This document shows positions 27,657-38,657 of a DNA stretch of 64,000 nucleotides, piece by piece. The translations under genes and the position numbers were made by a program. The stretch spans positions 1,860,001-1,924,000 of the forward strand of contig NZ_CP063815.1 of assembly GCF_015277895.1 (NCBI RefSeq), in the 5' to 3' direction. This DNA is from Microbacterium abyssi. Its GTDB lineage: Bacteria > Actinomycetota > Actinomycetes > Actinomycetales > Microbacteriaceae. The notes below the pieces were generated by a model. It ran no database searches and was not told the DNA's origin. It saw only the letters and a list, made by a program, of their open reading frames with translations. Within the stretch, counting starts at the first letter, position 1. Each line of letters starts with the position of its first letter.

Positions 27657-28343
27657 TCAGACCGCGGCGGGGCTTTCTTCGGACTCGCCGCGCTTGGCCC
27701 AGAGGTCGCGCAGGACGTTCGTGAACGCCTCCGGCGGCTGCGCACCCGAAATGCCGTACTGACCGTCGACGACGAAGAACGGCACGCCCTGGATGCCGTA
27801 GGCACGCGCCTGTGCCTGATCCTGGCGGACGGCCGGCAGGTACCTGTCGTTGTTCAGTGCGTCACGGGTGGCGTCGGCATCCATCCCCACCTCGGCGGCG
27901 AGCTCGACTAGGTCGTCGATGCGGCCGACGTGCTTGCCCTCGGTGAAGTACGCGGACATCAGCCGCTCCTCCATCTCGTGCTGCAGACCCTGCGCCTTGG
28001 CATGGTGCAGGAGCTCGTGCGCCTTGACCGTGTTGGTGTGCTTGAGCAGATCGAAGCGGTACTCCAGGCCGGCGTTCCTGGCGACGTTCGTGACGTTGTC
28101 GAGCATCTGCGCGACCTGCTCGCGCGGCATGCCCTTATGCCCCGCGAGGAAGTCGATCTCGTCGCCGTCGAAGTCGACCGGAGTGTCGGGCGAGAGCTCG
28201 AATGAGTGGAAAGTGATGTCGACTTTCGGGGCGTCCTCATCGGATGCCACGGCTGCCAGGCCCGCTTCGAGGTTGCGCTTGCCGATGTAGCACCACGGGC
28301 AGGCGATGTCGGACCAGATGTCGATGGTTATGGGTTCGCTCAC
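27657..28343 (-). CDS. DsbA-family (FrnE-like) oxidoreductase
   Basis: The 228-residue protein has a thioredoxin fold with an early C15-P-W-C18 active site (DIWSDIACPWCYIGKRNLEA), a helical insertion, and the cis-Pro region GIQGVPFFVVDGQYGISGAQ. This is the pattern of the FrnE/2-hydroxychromene-2-carboxylate-isomerase-like DsbA branch. No signal peptide is present, so it acts in the cytosol, likely in disulfide exchange or oxidative stress. The start is GTG 28343; no Shine-Dalgarno is evident. Confidence 0.9.
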   Translation of the reverse strand: MSEPITIDIWSDIACPWCYIGKRNLEAGLAAVASDEDAPKVDITFHSFELSPDTPVDFDGDEIDFLAGHKGMPREQVAQMLDNVTNVARNAGLEYRFDLLKHTNTVKAHELLHHAKAQGLQHEMEERLMSAYFTEGKHVGRIDDLVELAAEVGMDADATRDALNNDRYLPAVRQDQAQARAYGIQGVPFFVVDGQYGISGAQPPEAFTNVLRDLWAKRGESEESPAAV

Positions 28344-28384
28344 GTCATGTGCAACGCTCGCCAGGGTCCGGTGTATTCCGTTGG

Positions 28385-28396
28385 TAGCATCTTCGG
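28385..28396 (+). promoter_or_regulatory. Leaderless promoter of the P-loop-less kinase-like gene
   Basis: TAGCAT at 28385-28390 plus a 6-base spacer precedes GTG 28397. The arrangement matches the other leaderless starts in this window and indicates that the gene downstream is still transcribed. Confidence 0.5.
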
Positions 28397-28855
28397 GTGC
28401 TCTCCGCCGATGATCCGCTGCCGTTCCGGCCGGAGCACCACGGCCCGAACTGGACGCCGCGACCGGAGTTCCTCGACGACGTCCGCGCCTTCGCCGAAAC
28501 CTCCCGCTGGGTCACCGAATGGCAGTACACCAGCAAGGGCACTGATGAGATTCTGCCCGTGCGCGCCGACCTGGCCGTGTGGCTGGACTATCCGTACCCC
28601 CTGGTTCGCCGGCGGCTCCTTCGCCGCACCATGATGCGCAGGGTCTTTCGCACTCGTCTGTGGAACGGCAATGTGGAGCCACCGCTGTGGAGTCGCGACG
28701 CCTGGGCCGGTGAGAACGACATCCTGCGCTGGCAGAAGCACACCCGCTGCAAGTGGAACGAGCGGATGCCGGAGAAACAGGCGGAGTTCCCCGATCTGAT
28801 GATCGTGCGGCTCAGCCACCCTCATGAAACGGAGCGGTGGCTGCGGGCGAACTGA
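28397..28855 (+). pseudogene. Adenylate-kinase-like / FlaR-type ATPase relative lacking the P-loop
   Basis: The 152-residue frame resembles small P-loop kinases often annotated as adenylate kinase or FlaR-like topology-modulation proteins. It keeps the substrate segment HHGPNWTPRPEFLDDV, the Walker-B-like ADLAVWLDYPYPLVRRRLLRR and a C-terminal NGNVEPPLWSRDAWAGEN. The G-x-x-G-x-G-K-T loop expected within the first ~30 residues is absent: the sequence goes from DPLPFRPE directly to HHGPNW. From memory, relatives have about 30-35 residues with the P-loop at this point, so an in-frame internal deletion is likely. It could be a pseudogene or a repurposed, non-hydrolysing protein. No frameshift or stop is present. 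Confidence 0.55.
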
Positions 28856-28857
28856 GA

Positions 28858-28977
28858 TTTCGACTCCTCGCTGCGCTCGTCGCTCAATCCGTTTCGTCTC
28901 CGGCGCTTCGCGCCTGCGCTCAACGACCCGCGCCAGCCGCCACACAGGTCGTTGAGCGAGCGAAGCGAGTCGAAACC
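28858..28977. repeat. Dispersed palindromic element, locus A (full copy plus inverted short copy)
   Basis: A full element in minus orientation (28858-28932) and a short copy in plus orientation (28947-28977; GGTCGTTGAGCG...GAGTCGAAACC) fill the gap between two convergent genes. The full copy contains CGTTTCGTCTC, a hairpin GGCGC-TTC-GCGCC (28900-28912 region) and CGCTCAACGACCCGCG. The same blocks recur near 38211, 38658, 60345 and 63903. No transposase is adjacent. Confidence 0.85.
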
Positions 28978-28982
28978 GATTG

Positions 28983-29783
28983 TCAGTCGGAATCAGGGGC
29001 GTCGACCGCACCGCCGAAGCGGCGATCGCGCGACAGGTAGATCTCGATGGCGCGCCACAGCTCCTCACGCGAGAAGTCGGGCCAGAGCGTGTCGAGGAAC
29101 ACCATCTCGGCGTACGCCGACTGCCAGAGCAGGAAGTTCGAAGTGCGCTGCTCTCCAGAGCTGCGCAGGAACAGGTCGACGTCGGGCATGTCCGGCACGT
29201 AGAGATTCCGGCGGATCATCTTCTCGCTGATCGCGTTCGGCTTCAGTCGCCCGGCGGCGACCTCGCGGGCGAGGGAGCGCACGGCATCCACGAGTTCGAC
29301 GCGTCCGCCGTAGTTCACGCACATCGTCAGCGTGAGGGTGTCGTTGCCCTCGGTGAGCTTCTCGGCGTACTGGAGCTCCTTGATGACCGAACCCCACAGG
29401 CGCGGCTTCCGGCCGGCCCACCGCACCCGCACGCCCCACTCGTTGAGCTGATCGCGACGGCGGTGCAACACGTCGCGGTTGTAGCCCATGAGAAACCGGA
29501 CCTCCTCGGGCGAGCGCGCCCAGTTCTCGGTCGAGAACGCGTACACCGACAGGTGCTTTACACCGGCTTGAATGGCACCGGCGACGACGTCGAGCAGCAC
29601 CTCCTCGCCGGCCTTGTGCCCTTGAATGCGCGTGAGACCCCGGCGGTTCGCCCAGCGCCCGTTGCCGTCCATGACGATCGCGACGTGCTCCGGCACCTTC
29701 GGGAAGACCGGCGGGTGGACGCCGGTCCAGTCGAGCGGACGGTATGCCACGGCATCCTTGTGCGTGTACGGCTTCGGGCTCAA
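28983..29783 (-). CDS. uppS: Undecaprenyl diphosphate synthase-type cis-prenyltransferase
   Basis: The enzyme condenses isopentenyl-PP units onto a short allylic diphosphate to make the lipid carrier for cell-wall synthesis. The 266-residue protein has [20 protein letters not shown] with catalytic Asp39, the GHKAG box, [18 protein letters not shown], and the C-terminal [20 protein letters not shown] with FLDTLWPDF. The start is TTG 29783 ([11 protein letters not shown]), with GGAAGGA six bases before and a 4-base TTGA overlap with the recO stop. Upstream in-frame codons to 29918 only shadow recO. Confidence 0.95.
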   Translation of the reverse strand: MSPKPYTHKDAVAYRPLDWTGVHPPVFPKVPEHVAIVMDGNGRWANRRGLTRIQGHKAGEEVLLDVVAGAIQAGVKHLSVYAFSTENWARSPEEVRFLMGYNRDVLHRRRDQLNEWGVRVRWAGRKPRLWGSVIKELQYAEKLTEGNDTLTLTMCVNYGGRVELVDAVRSLAREVAAGRLKPNAISEKMIRRNLYVPDMPDVDLFLRSSGEQRTSNFLLWQSAYAEMVFLDTLWPDFSREELWRAIEIYLSRDRRFGGAVDAPDSD

Positions 29784-30520
29784 CGGGGTCCTTCCCGATC
29801 GGGGCCGACCTGGGCGAGCGAGCGGATGCCGCGCTCGAGGTGGAACTGGGTATACGCCGACACGAGCCCGGACGCCGCGGCCGAATCCGAGCCGGGTGCG
29901 GCGTCGACGGCATCCCACTCACCGCGGATCAGCGAGCGCAGCAGCTCGAGCGTCGACTCGGCCACGCGCGGGCTGCCGGCTGGAGCGCAGTTCACGCACA
30001 CGAGCCCGCCGAGCTGCACGACGAAGTTCCGGTGCGGTCCCGGCGCGCCGCACCGGGCGCAGTCGCTCAGCGACGGCGCCCAGCCCGACAGCGCCATGGC
30101 CCGCAGCAAGTAGGAGTCGAGGATGCTGCGCGGAGCGTGCTCGCCGCGGGACAGCGCGCGCAGGCCGCCGACGAGGAGCAGGTACTGCTCGGGCGTCGCC
30201 TCCGAGTCGTTCAGACGGTCCGCCGTCTCCACCATGGCGCTCGCGGAGGTGAACCGCTCGTAGTGCGCGGCGATCTCACTGCCGTACGCACCGAGCGACT
30301 CCGCCTGCTGCACGATGTCGAGAGAGCGCCCCTGGTACAGCTGTACGTCGGCGACCATGAACGGCTCGAGCCGCGACCCGAACTTCGACGAAGTGCGCCG
30401 CACACCCTTCGCGACCGCACGGATCTTGCCGTTGCGGCGCGAGAGCATGGTGACAATGCGATCCGCCTCACCGAGCTTGTGGGTGCGCAGGATCACCGCT
30501 TCATCTCGATAGGTGGGCAC
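29780..30520 (-). CDS. recO: DNA repair protein RecO
   Basis: RecO binds ssDNA/SSB and helps load RecA in the RecFOR pathway. The 246-residue protein has the N-terminal OB-fold start [20 protein letters not shown] and [21 protein letters not shown] central helical domain follows, then a zinc-binding pair of CxxC boxes (CARCGAPG and VCVNC, ~152-175). The start is GTG 30520. GATAAT (30527-30532) stands exactly six bases upstream, so it may be transcribed as a leaderless mRNA in addition to any readthrough from leuA. Confidence 0.95.
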   Translation of the reverse strand: MPTYRDEAVILRTHKLGEADRIVTMLSRRNGKIRAVAKGVRRTSSKFGSRLEPFMVADVQLYQGRSLDIVQQAESLGAYGSEIAAHYERFTSASAMVETADRLNDSEATPEQYLLLVGGLRALSRGEHAPRSILDSYLLRAMALSGWAPSLSDCARCGAPGPHRNFVVQLGGLVCVNCAPAGSPRVAESTLELLRSLIRGEWDAVDAAPGSDSAAASGLVSAYTQFHLERGIRSLAQVGPDREGPR

Positions 30521-30556
30521 CCTACGATTATCCTCCGCTCGGGGGCGAACCGGCGA

Positions 30557-33172
<2,616 letters not shown>

Positions 33173-34108
33173 TCACGGTACGAGCGCGATCTTGCCGCCG
33201 GGATGACCGGTGGCGAGGAAGCGCAGCGCTTCCTGCGCCTGCGCGAGCGGATACGTGCGCGCCACGGGCACGACGAGCAGACCGCGTGCGGCGAGGTCGA
33301 TGAGGCCTGCGCGCACCTCATCGCGGAATCGCGTGCTCTCCGGCTGCGAGCCGACGACCCATTGGAAGCCCTCCGCCTGAGCGCGCGCGGCTGCGACGAT
33401 CGTGACGATGCGGGACCGGTCGGCGACGAGCTCGAGCGAGACGTCGACGGCCTCGTCGGTGCCGACGGCATCCAGGGCTGCGGCGATCGGTCCGTCGGCG
33501 ACCTCGCGGACCCGCTCGGCGAGTCCGTCGCCGTACTCGATCGGCTCGCCGCCGAAGCGCCGCACCTCGTCGAAGCGGGCCCGGCTCGCGGTGCCGATCA
33601 CGCGGATGCCGCGCAGCGCGGCCTGCTGCAGAACGCTGACGCCGACGGCCCCTGACGCGCCGTGCAGCAGTACCGTCTCGTGAGTCTCAGCGCCCGTGAC
33701 CGCCAGCATCTGCGTCGCGGTCGTACCGGCCAGCAGCAGGTTCGCCGCCTCAGGATGCGACAGCGCGCCGGGCTTGTGGAACGTCTTCTCGGCGGGGATG
33801 GTCACTTCTTCGGCGTACCCGCCGCGGATGCGGAAAGCCAGTACCTCGTCCCCGACCTCCACCGGCCCCGAGCCGATCACGGTGTCGGGCCCGACGGCGG
33901 TGATGACACCGGAGATCTCGTACCCGATCGGGACCGGGAGCTGGACTCCGTCGCGTGGACCGGCGACGTGTTTGGCATCGGCGGGATTCACTCCGACGGC
34001 CCGGACGCGGACGGTCACCTCGCCGGGACCGGGCGACGGCGGCTCATGATCGACGAACTCCCAGCCGTCGGGACTCCCCCACGATGTCGCGATCCAGTGC
34101 TTCGCCAT
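33173..34108 (-). CDS. Zinc-free MDR-family NADPH:quinone oxidoreductase
   Basis: The 311-residue protein is a medium-chain dehydrogenase/reductase without the catalytic or structural zinc cysteines. It shows the GroES-like N-domain (PGPGEVTVRVRAVGVNPADA), PVPIGYEISGVITAVGP, and a nucleotide-binding fold with VLLHGASGAVGVSVLQQAAL. Such enzymes reduce quinones or enones with NADPH. The start is ATG 34108 (MAKHWIATSWG), with AGGAGG seven bases upstream; the frame runs open a further 20 codons. It follows era by 17 bases and may be cotranscribed. Confidence 0.88.
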   Translation of the reverse strand: MAKHWIATSWGSPDGWEFVDHEPPSPGPGEVTVRVRAVGVNPADAKHVAGPRDGVQLPVPIGYEISGVITAVGPDTVIGSGPVEVGDEVLAFRIRGGYAEEVTIPAEKTFHKPGALSHPEAANLLLAGTTATQMLAVTGAETHETVLLHGASGAVGVSVLQQAALRGIRVIGTASRARFDEVRRFGGEPIEYGDGLAERVREVADGPIAAALDAVGTDEAVDVSLELVADRSRIVTIVAAARAQAEGFQWVVGSQPESTRFRDEVRAGLIDLAARGLLVVPVARTYPLAQAQEALRFLATGHPGGKIALVP

Positions 34109-34125
34109 GCCAGACCTCCTGCGTC

Positions 34126-35022
34126 TCAGAACCCGAGGCGCCCGAGCTGCTTCGGGTCGCGCTGCCATTCCTTGGCGACCTTGACGTGCAGGCCGAGGAA
34201 CACCCGGGTGCCCAGCAGCTCCTCGATCCCGACCCTGGCGCGCTTGCCGACGTCGGCGAGACGCGAGCCCTTGCGGCCGATGATGATCGCCTTCTGGCTG
34301 TCGCGCTCGACGACGATCGACGCGTGCACGTCGGTGAGATCGCTGTTCTCGCGCGGCGCGATGTCGTCGACGACCACGGCGATCGAGTGCGGCAGTTCGT
34401 CCCGCACACCGTCGAGAGCAGCCTCGCGGATCATCTCGGCGATGCGGTCCGAGGTCGACTCATCGGTGATGACGCCCTCCGGGTACAACGCCGGCCCCTC
34501 GGGCATCAGCGCCAGCATCTCGTCGGTGAGCACGTCGAGCTGCTCTCGTGTCAGCGCGGACAGCGGGATCACGGCGGCCCAGTCCTCGCGAAGCGCGTCG
34601 ACCTCGATGAGGCGCTCGGTGATCTGGTCGCGCTCGGCGGCATCGGTCTTGGTGACGATCGCGATCTTCTTCGCGCGCGGGTAGCCGTCCAGCGACGCGG
34701 CGATGCGCCGGTCGCCGGGGCCGATCTTCTCGGTCGCGGGAACGCAGAATCCGATCACGTCGACGTCGCCGAGCACCTGCTCCACGAGGTCGTTGAGCCG
34801 CTCGCCGAGGAGCGTGCGGGGCTTGTGAATGCCCGGCGTATCGACGATCACGAGCTGTCCGCTGGGCCGGTTCAGAATGCCGCGGATCGCACGCCTGGTC
34901 GTCTGCGGCTTCTCGCTCGTGATGGCGATCTTCTCTCCGACGAGCGCGTTGGTCAGGGTCGACTTTCCGACGTTCGGGCGCCCCACGAAGGTCACGAATC
35001 CGCTGTGCGTGATGTCAGTCAT
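34126..35022 (-). CDS. era: GTPase Era
   Basis: Era is an essential GTPase that binds the 3' end of 16S rRNA during 30S assembly. The 298-residue protein has G1 GRPNVGKST (14-22), the G2/switch region EKPQTTRRAIRG, G3 DTPGIH, G4 TKTD, and a C-terminal KH domain with IIIGRKGSRLADVGKRARVG. The ATG at 35022 lies 8 bases inside the end of the CNNM gene. The cluster phoH-ybeY-CNNM-era is a standard ribosome-maturation operon. Confidence 0.97.
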   Translation of the reverse strand: MTDITHSGFVTFVGRPNVGKSTLTNALVGEKIAITSEKPQTTRRAIRGILNRPSGQLVIVDTPGIHKPRTLLGERLNDLVEQVLGDVDVIGFCVPATEKIGPGDRRIAASLDGYPRAKKIAIVTKTDAAERDQITERLIEVDALREDWAAVIPLSALTREQLDVLTDEMLALMPEGPALYPEGVITDESTSDRIAEMIREAALDGVRDELPHSIAVVVDDIAPRENSDLTDVHASIVVERDSQKAIIIGRKGSRLADVGKRARVGIEELLGTRVFLGLHVKVAKEWQRDPKQLGRLGF

Positions 35023-36292
35023 CCTCTGTCTCCTCTGCCGCTCCGGCGGCTCGTTCGACGAACACCGTGGCGATGCCGCGTCCTCGACCGCGCGACGCGC
35101 CGCCGGTCAGCACCAGCCCGTCGATCGTCGCCGTAACGCCGGGCTGCGGGATCTGGTCGACCGCCTTGCCGAGCAGTCCGCCGATCGAATCGACGTCCTC
35201 GTCCTCCAGTTCGATGCCGAACAGGTCGCCGACATCGTCCAGGGAGAGGCGCGCGCTGACGCGATACCGTCCGTCGCCGAGCTCCACGACCTCGGCCGCG
35301 GCATGGTCGTACTCGTCCGAGATCTCTCCGACGAGCTCTTCGATGAGGTCTTCGAGCGTCACGAGCCCGGAGATGCCGCCGTGCTCGTCGATGACGAGGC
35401 AGACGTGCACGGCATCCCGCTTCATCTGCTGCAGAAGGGTCTCGGCCCGCATCGATTCCGGCACGAACGTCGCCGGGCGTGCGATCGGGCGGATGGACGC
35501 CGTACGCCACGACAGCTCGTCGCGGTACGCGAACTGCACCAGATCCTTGAGGTACAGCACTCCGACCACGTCGTCCGCCTCGCCGTCGACGACCGGCACG
35601 CGGGAGACTCCGCGGTTCAGGAACAGTGACATCGCCTGATCGGTCGTGGCGTCAGCATCCACCGTCACCATCTCGGTGCGCGGCACCATGACCGCCCGGA
35701 CGAACTGGTCGGTGAAGTCGAACACGGAGTGGATGAGGTCGCGGTCGTCCTCCTCGATGAGGTCGTGTGACGCCGCCTCGTCGACCATGCTGAGCAACTG
35801 GTCCTCGGTCGCGAAAGAACTGCGTCCGGTGCCCGGCGTCACCCTGTTGCCGATCACGACCAGACCCTGTGCGACAGGGCCGAGGATGACGCGCAGGCCG
35901 CGCACGATCGACGCGGTGCTGCGGATCATGCTCTCGGAGCGCTGCCGCCCGAAGGTGCGTGGGCTCGCACCCACGAGCACGAAGGTGATGCCGGTCATCA
36001 GGACCGCCGCCGCCAGCATCGCCCACCAGATGTTCTCGAACATGATGGTGAACGCCGCTGTGACGAGCACGGCGGCCGTGACCTCGACGAGGACGCGGAT
36101 GAACGCGATGGCGTTGACGTGGGCATCCAAGTCGTCGGCGATGCGCCCGAGCGCGGTGGCTCTGCGCCCCTCGAGCGCCATGTCTGCGAGGTCGGCGCGT
36201 GAGGTGACCCCGTAGGCGGCGTCGATCGCCGCCGTGAGACCACCGAATGCGACCAGGAGGACCGCGAGTATCAGCAGGAGAATCTCGGTCAT
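35015..36292 (-). CDS. CNNM/HlyC-CorC family membrane protein with CBS pair
   Basis: The 425-residue protein has an N-terminal DUF21/CNNM membrane domain (three or four TM segments, ~1-130), a CBS-domain pair (VMVPRTEMVTVDADATTDQA and ISGLVTLEDLIEELVGEI, ~190-320), and a C-terminal CorC/HlyC domain (~335-415). Relatives transport Mg2+ or Co2+ or regulate such transport; the old name hemolysin is misleading. The ATG at 36292 overlaps the ybeY stop by 4 bases and the 3' end overlaps era by 8. Confidence 0.9.
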   Translation of the reverse strand: MTEILLLILAVLLVAFGGLTAAIDAAYGVTSRADLADMALEGRRATALGRIADDLDAHVNAIAFIRVLVEVTAAVLVTAAFTIMFENIWWAMLAAAVLMTGITFVLVGASPRTFGRQRSESMIRSTASIVRGLRVILGPVAQGLVVIGNRVTPGTGRSSFATEDQLLSMVDEAASHDLIEEDDRDLIHSVFDFTDQFVRAVMVPRTEMVTVDADATTDQAMSLFLNRGVSRVPVVDGEADDVVGVLYLKDLVQFAYRDELSWRTASIRPIARPATFVPESMRAETLLQQMKRDAVHVCLVIDEHGGISGLVTLEDLIEELVGEISDEYDHAAAEVVELGDGRYRVSARLSLDDVGDLFGIELEDEDVDSIGGLLGKAVDQIPQPGVTATIDGLVLTGGASRGRGRGIATVFVERAAGAAEETEDD

Positions 36293-36747
36293 CGGCTGCG
36301 TTCAGCGCGCGCGAAGGCGGTGATCAACTCCTTCTGCAGCCCGAACATCTCACGCTCCTCTTCGGGTTCGGCGTGGTCGAAGCCGAGCAGGTGCAGCAGT
36401 CCGTGGGTGGTGAGCAGGATGAGCTCGTCCATGAGAGTGTGGCCGGCGGCCTGGGCCTGAGTCTCTGCGACCTGGGGGCACAGCACGATGTCGCCGAGGA
36501 GTCCTGGCGGGGTGGGCCGATCCTCGGTGCCGGGGCGCAGCTCGTCCATGGGGAAGCTGAGCACGTCGGTGGGTCCGGGCTCGTCCATCCACTGGACGTG
36601 GAGAGCCTCCATGGCACCTTCATCGACGAGGACGATCGCGACCTCGGCATCCGCGCTGACGTGCAGCTGGGCGAGGTTGAAGTCGGTGAGTCGCTGCAGC
36701 ACAGTCTCGTCGACGGCGATGGTGGACTCGTTGTTGATCTCGATCAT
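36289..36747 (-). CDS. ybeY: Endoribonuclease YbeY (rRNA maturation factor)
   Basis: YbeY is a zinc-dependent RNase for 16S rRNA 3'-end maturation and ribosome quality control. The 152-residue protein has the metal site THGLLHLLGFDH with His115, His119 and His125, and the conserved VDEGAMEALHVQWMDEPGPT and DVLSFPMDE ahead of it. The start ATG 36747 overlaps the phoH stop by 4 bases. Confidence 0.95.
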   Translation of the reverse strand: MIEINNESTIAVDETVLQRLTDFNLAQLHVSADAEVAIVLVDEGAMEALHVQWMDEPGPTDVLSFPMDELRPGTEDRPTPPGLLGDIVLCPQVAETQAQAAGHTLMDELILLTTHGLLHLLGFDHAEPEEEREMFGLQKELITAFARAERSR

Positions 36748-37835
36748 GAAGAGTGTCCTCGTCTGGGCATTCGATCGCGGGGGCCGGGACGCTGATTTCC
36801 GCGGCGTTCGGCACGATTGGCGAACTCAGCGGCTTGCTCGCGCTCGTGACGTGCTGCTGTGCGCTGCTCGTCGTATTCGCTGTAGGCGTCGACGATGCGG
36901 CCGACCAGCGAGTGTCGCACGACGTCGTCGCTGGTGAGACGCGTGAAGTGGATGTCGTCTATGTCATCGAGCACGCGAGTCACGAGCCGAAGCCCGGATG
37001 CGCCTTGCGGCAGGTCGACCTGGGTGATATCGCCGGTGACGACCATCTTCGTACCGAAGCCGAGGCGGGTGAGGAACATCTTCATCTGCTCGGGCGTGGT
37101 GTTCTGCGCCTCGTCGAGCACGACGAACGAGTCGTTGAGGGTGCGTCCGCGCATGTACGCGAGGGGCGCGACCTCGATGGTTCCCGTAGCCATCAGCCGC
37201 GGGACGATCTCCGGATCCATCATCTCGTTGAGCGCGTCGTACAGAGGGCGAAGGTACGGGTCGATCTTGTCGTTCAGCGTGCCGGGCAGGAACCCCAGGC
37301 GCTCACCTGCCTCGACGGCAGGGCGCGTGAGGATGATGCGGTTGACCTCCTTGCGCTGCAGCGCCTGCACGGCCTTCGCCATCGCGAGGTAGGTCTTGCC
37401 TGTGCCTGCCGGGCCGATGCCGAACACGATCGTGTTCTCCTCGATCGCGTCGACGTACTCCTTCTGACCCGGCGTCTTGGGCCGGATGACCCTGCCGCGC
37501 GTGGAAAGGATCGCCTCGCCGAGCACCTCACTCGGTCGCGGTCCGCCCTCGTGGCGCAGCATCCGTGCCGAGGTGGCGACGTCGGCGGGCGCGAGATCGG
37601 CGCCTTCGCGCGTGATCGTGATCAGCTCCTCCACCAGTGCCTTCGCCTCGGCGACCAGGGTCGCCTCGCCGCTGAGCGTGATCTCGTTGCCGCGGACGAG
37701 CACCTCGACGTCGGGATGCTGTTTCTCGAGCATGCGCAGCAGGCGGTCCTGCGGACCGAGCAGCTGCACCATGGCGACACCGTCCGCGTAGATGCGCTCC
37801 GTCACGGACGGGGTATTGGAATGGTCAGAAGCCAA
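36744..37835 (-). CDS. PhoH-like ATPase
   Basis: PhoH-like proteins are P-loop ATPases associated with RNA metabolism, here linked to YbeY and Era. The 363-residue protein has an N-terminal KH-like segment, Walker A GPAGTGKTYLAMAKAVQ (~140-156), RAFVEAG-type and PEQMKMFLTRLGFGTKMVVT sensor regions, Walker B-like FVVLDEAQNTT, and a basic Arg/Gly-rich tail. The start is probably TTG 37835, inside the end of hinT, with GAGGAG about 10 bases upstream; GTG at residue 11 is the alternative. Confidence 0.92.
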   Translation of the reverse strand: MASDHSNTPSVTERIYADGVAMVQLLGPQDRLLRMLEKQHPDVEVLVRGNEITLSGEATLVAEAKALVEELITITREGADLAPADVATSARMLRHEGGPRPSEVLGEAILSTRGRVIRPKTPGQKEYVDAIEENTIVFGIGPAGTGKTYLAMAKAVQALQRKEVNRIILTRPAVEAGERLGFLPGTLNDKIDPYLRPLYDALNEMMDPEIVPRLMATGTIEVAPLAYMRGRTLNDSFVVLDEAQNTTPEQMKMFLTRLGFGTKMVVTGDITQVDLPQGASGLRLVTRVLDDIDDIHFTRLTSDDVVRHSLVGRIVDAYSEYDEQRTAARHEREQAAEFANRAERRGNQRPGPRDRMPRRGHSS

Positions 37836-38172
37836 CGAGCTTGTTCTCCTCGAGGTTGCCGAGCACGTGTGCGTGCACGTGGAAGACGGACTGCGCGACG
37901 CTCGGTCCGGTGTTGAAGATCAGACGATACTCTCCGTTGGCGTGCTCATCGGCGATCTGCTTGGCAACTGCGACGATCTCGGCGAGCAGCGCGGGGTCGC
38001 CCGCGGCGAGTTCGGTGACGTCACGGTACTGCTCGGTCTTGGGGATGACGAGCATGTGCAGCGGTGCCTGTGGATTGATGTCGCGGATCGCGAAGACCGT
38101 TCCTGTGTCGACCACGATCTCGCCGGGGATGTCTCCGCTGAGGATGCGGGTGAAGATCGACGGTTCGGTCAT
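37825..38172 (-). CDS. HIT-family nucleotide hydrolase (HinT-like)
   Basis: The 115-residue protein carries the histidine triad HVHAHVLG (His98, His100, His102) after the HIT-fold core IVVDTGTVFAIRDINPQAPL and HMLVIPK. HinT proteins hydrolyse purine nucleotide phosphoramidates, including aminoacyl-AMP. The ATG at 38172 is preceded by TAGAAT (38179-38184) with exactly six bases between, so the whole hinT-phoH-ybeY-CNNM-era operon probably begins with a leaderless transcript. Confidence 0.94.
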   Translation of the reverse strand: MTEPSIFTRILSGDIPGEIVVDTGTVFAIRDINPQAPLHMLVIPKTEQYRDVTELAAGDPALLAEIVAVAKQIADEHANGEYRLIFNTGPSVAQSVFHVHAHVLGNLEENKLVGF

Positions 38173-38184
38173 GTGCCCATTCTA
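38173..38184 (-). promoter_or_regulatory. Leaderless promoter of the hinT-phoH-ybeY-era operon
   Basis: On the minus strand TAGAAT occupies 38184-38179, followed by six bases and the ATG of the HIT gene at 38172. It is a close match to the -10 consensus and no Shine-Dalgarno is seen. Confidence 0.65.
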
Positions 38185-38210
38185 TGTGCGGGGACGCCGT
38201 CGGTCACTGG

Positions 38211-38307
38211 CGGGTCGTTGAGCGAGCGGAACACCAATCGCGGGTCGTTGAGCGAGCGGAGCGAGACGAAACGGGCTGAGCGAGGAGCGCAGCGACGAGT
38301 CGAAGCC
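38211..38307 (+). repeat. Dispersed element, locus B, with duplicated head
   Basis: The main copy (38241-38307) has the blocks CGGGTCGTTGAGCG, GAGACGAAACGGGCTGAGCG and GAGTCGAAGCC. A partial copy of its first 20 bases stands 30 bases upstream (38211-38230), so the head is tandemly duplicated. It is inverted relative to locus C, and the two bracket the GIY-YIG gene. Confidence 0.85.
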
Positions 38308-38341
38308 GCCTGCCGAGAGCCGGAACGTCGGATGCCACGAC

Positions 38342-38353
38342 TACCGTCCAGGC
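38342..38353 (+). promoter_or_regulatory. Leaderless promoter of the GIY-YIG gene
   Basis: TACCGT at 38342-38347 and a 6-base spacer precede ATG 38354; it lies between repeat B and the gene, so the promoter is part of the repeat-bounded unit. Confidence 0.55.
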
Positions 38354-38650
38354 ATGGCACGCGTGTACATGCTTCGCTGCTCCGACGGCACGCTGTACGT
38401 CGGCAGCACCATCAATCTCGACGACCGCCTGGCCGCGCACAAGGCTGGAATGGGTGCCGAGTACACCAAGCGCCGGCTGCCCGTCGAGCTGCTCTGGTGC
38501 GGAGCGTTCGACAGCATCGACGAGTCCTTCGCGTGGGAAAAGCGCCTGCAGGGCTGGAGCCACGCCAAGAGAGTGGCCTTCGCGGAAGGCGGGTTGGACG
38601 CCGTCATCGGATGGCAGAGTCGACAGCGCAAGGCGAAGACTCGTCGGTGA
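38354..38650 (+). CDS. GIY-YIG nuclease-domain protein (UPF0213-like)
   Basis: This 98-residue single-domain protein has the GIY-YIG fold signature in the variant form VYMLRCSDGTLYVGST (residues 4-19). The expected catalytic Arg25 is in NLDDRLAAHKAG, Tyr37-Lys39 in AEYTKRRLP, and the metal-binding Glu62 in SFAWEKRLQGWSH. All core residues are present, so it should be a competent small endonuclease (SLX1/UPF0213-like). The tail (WQSRQRKAKTRR) is basic. It stands alone between inverted repeats B (ends 47 bases upstream of the start) and C (starts 8 bases after the stop), opposite in strand to both flanking operons. Confidence 0.88.
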   Translation: MARVYMLRCSDGTLYVGSTINLDDRLAAHKAGMGAEYTKRRLPVELLWCGAFDSIDESFAWEKRLQGWSHAKRVAFAEGGLDAVIGWQSRQRKAKTRR

Positions 38651-38657
38651 AGGGTCA

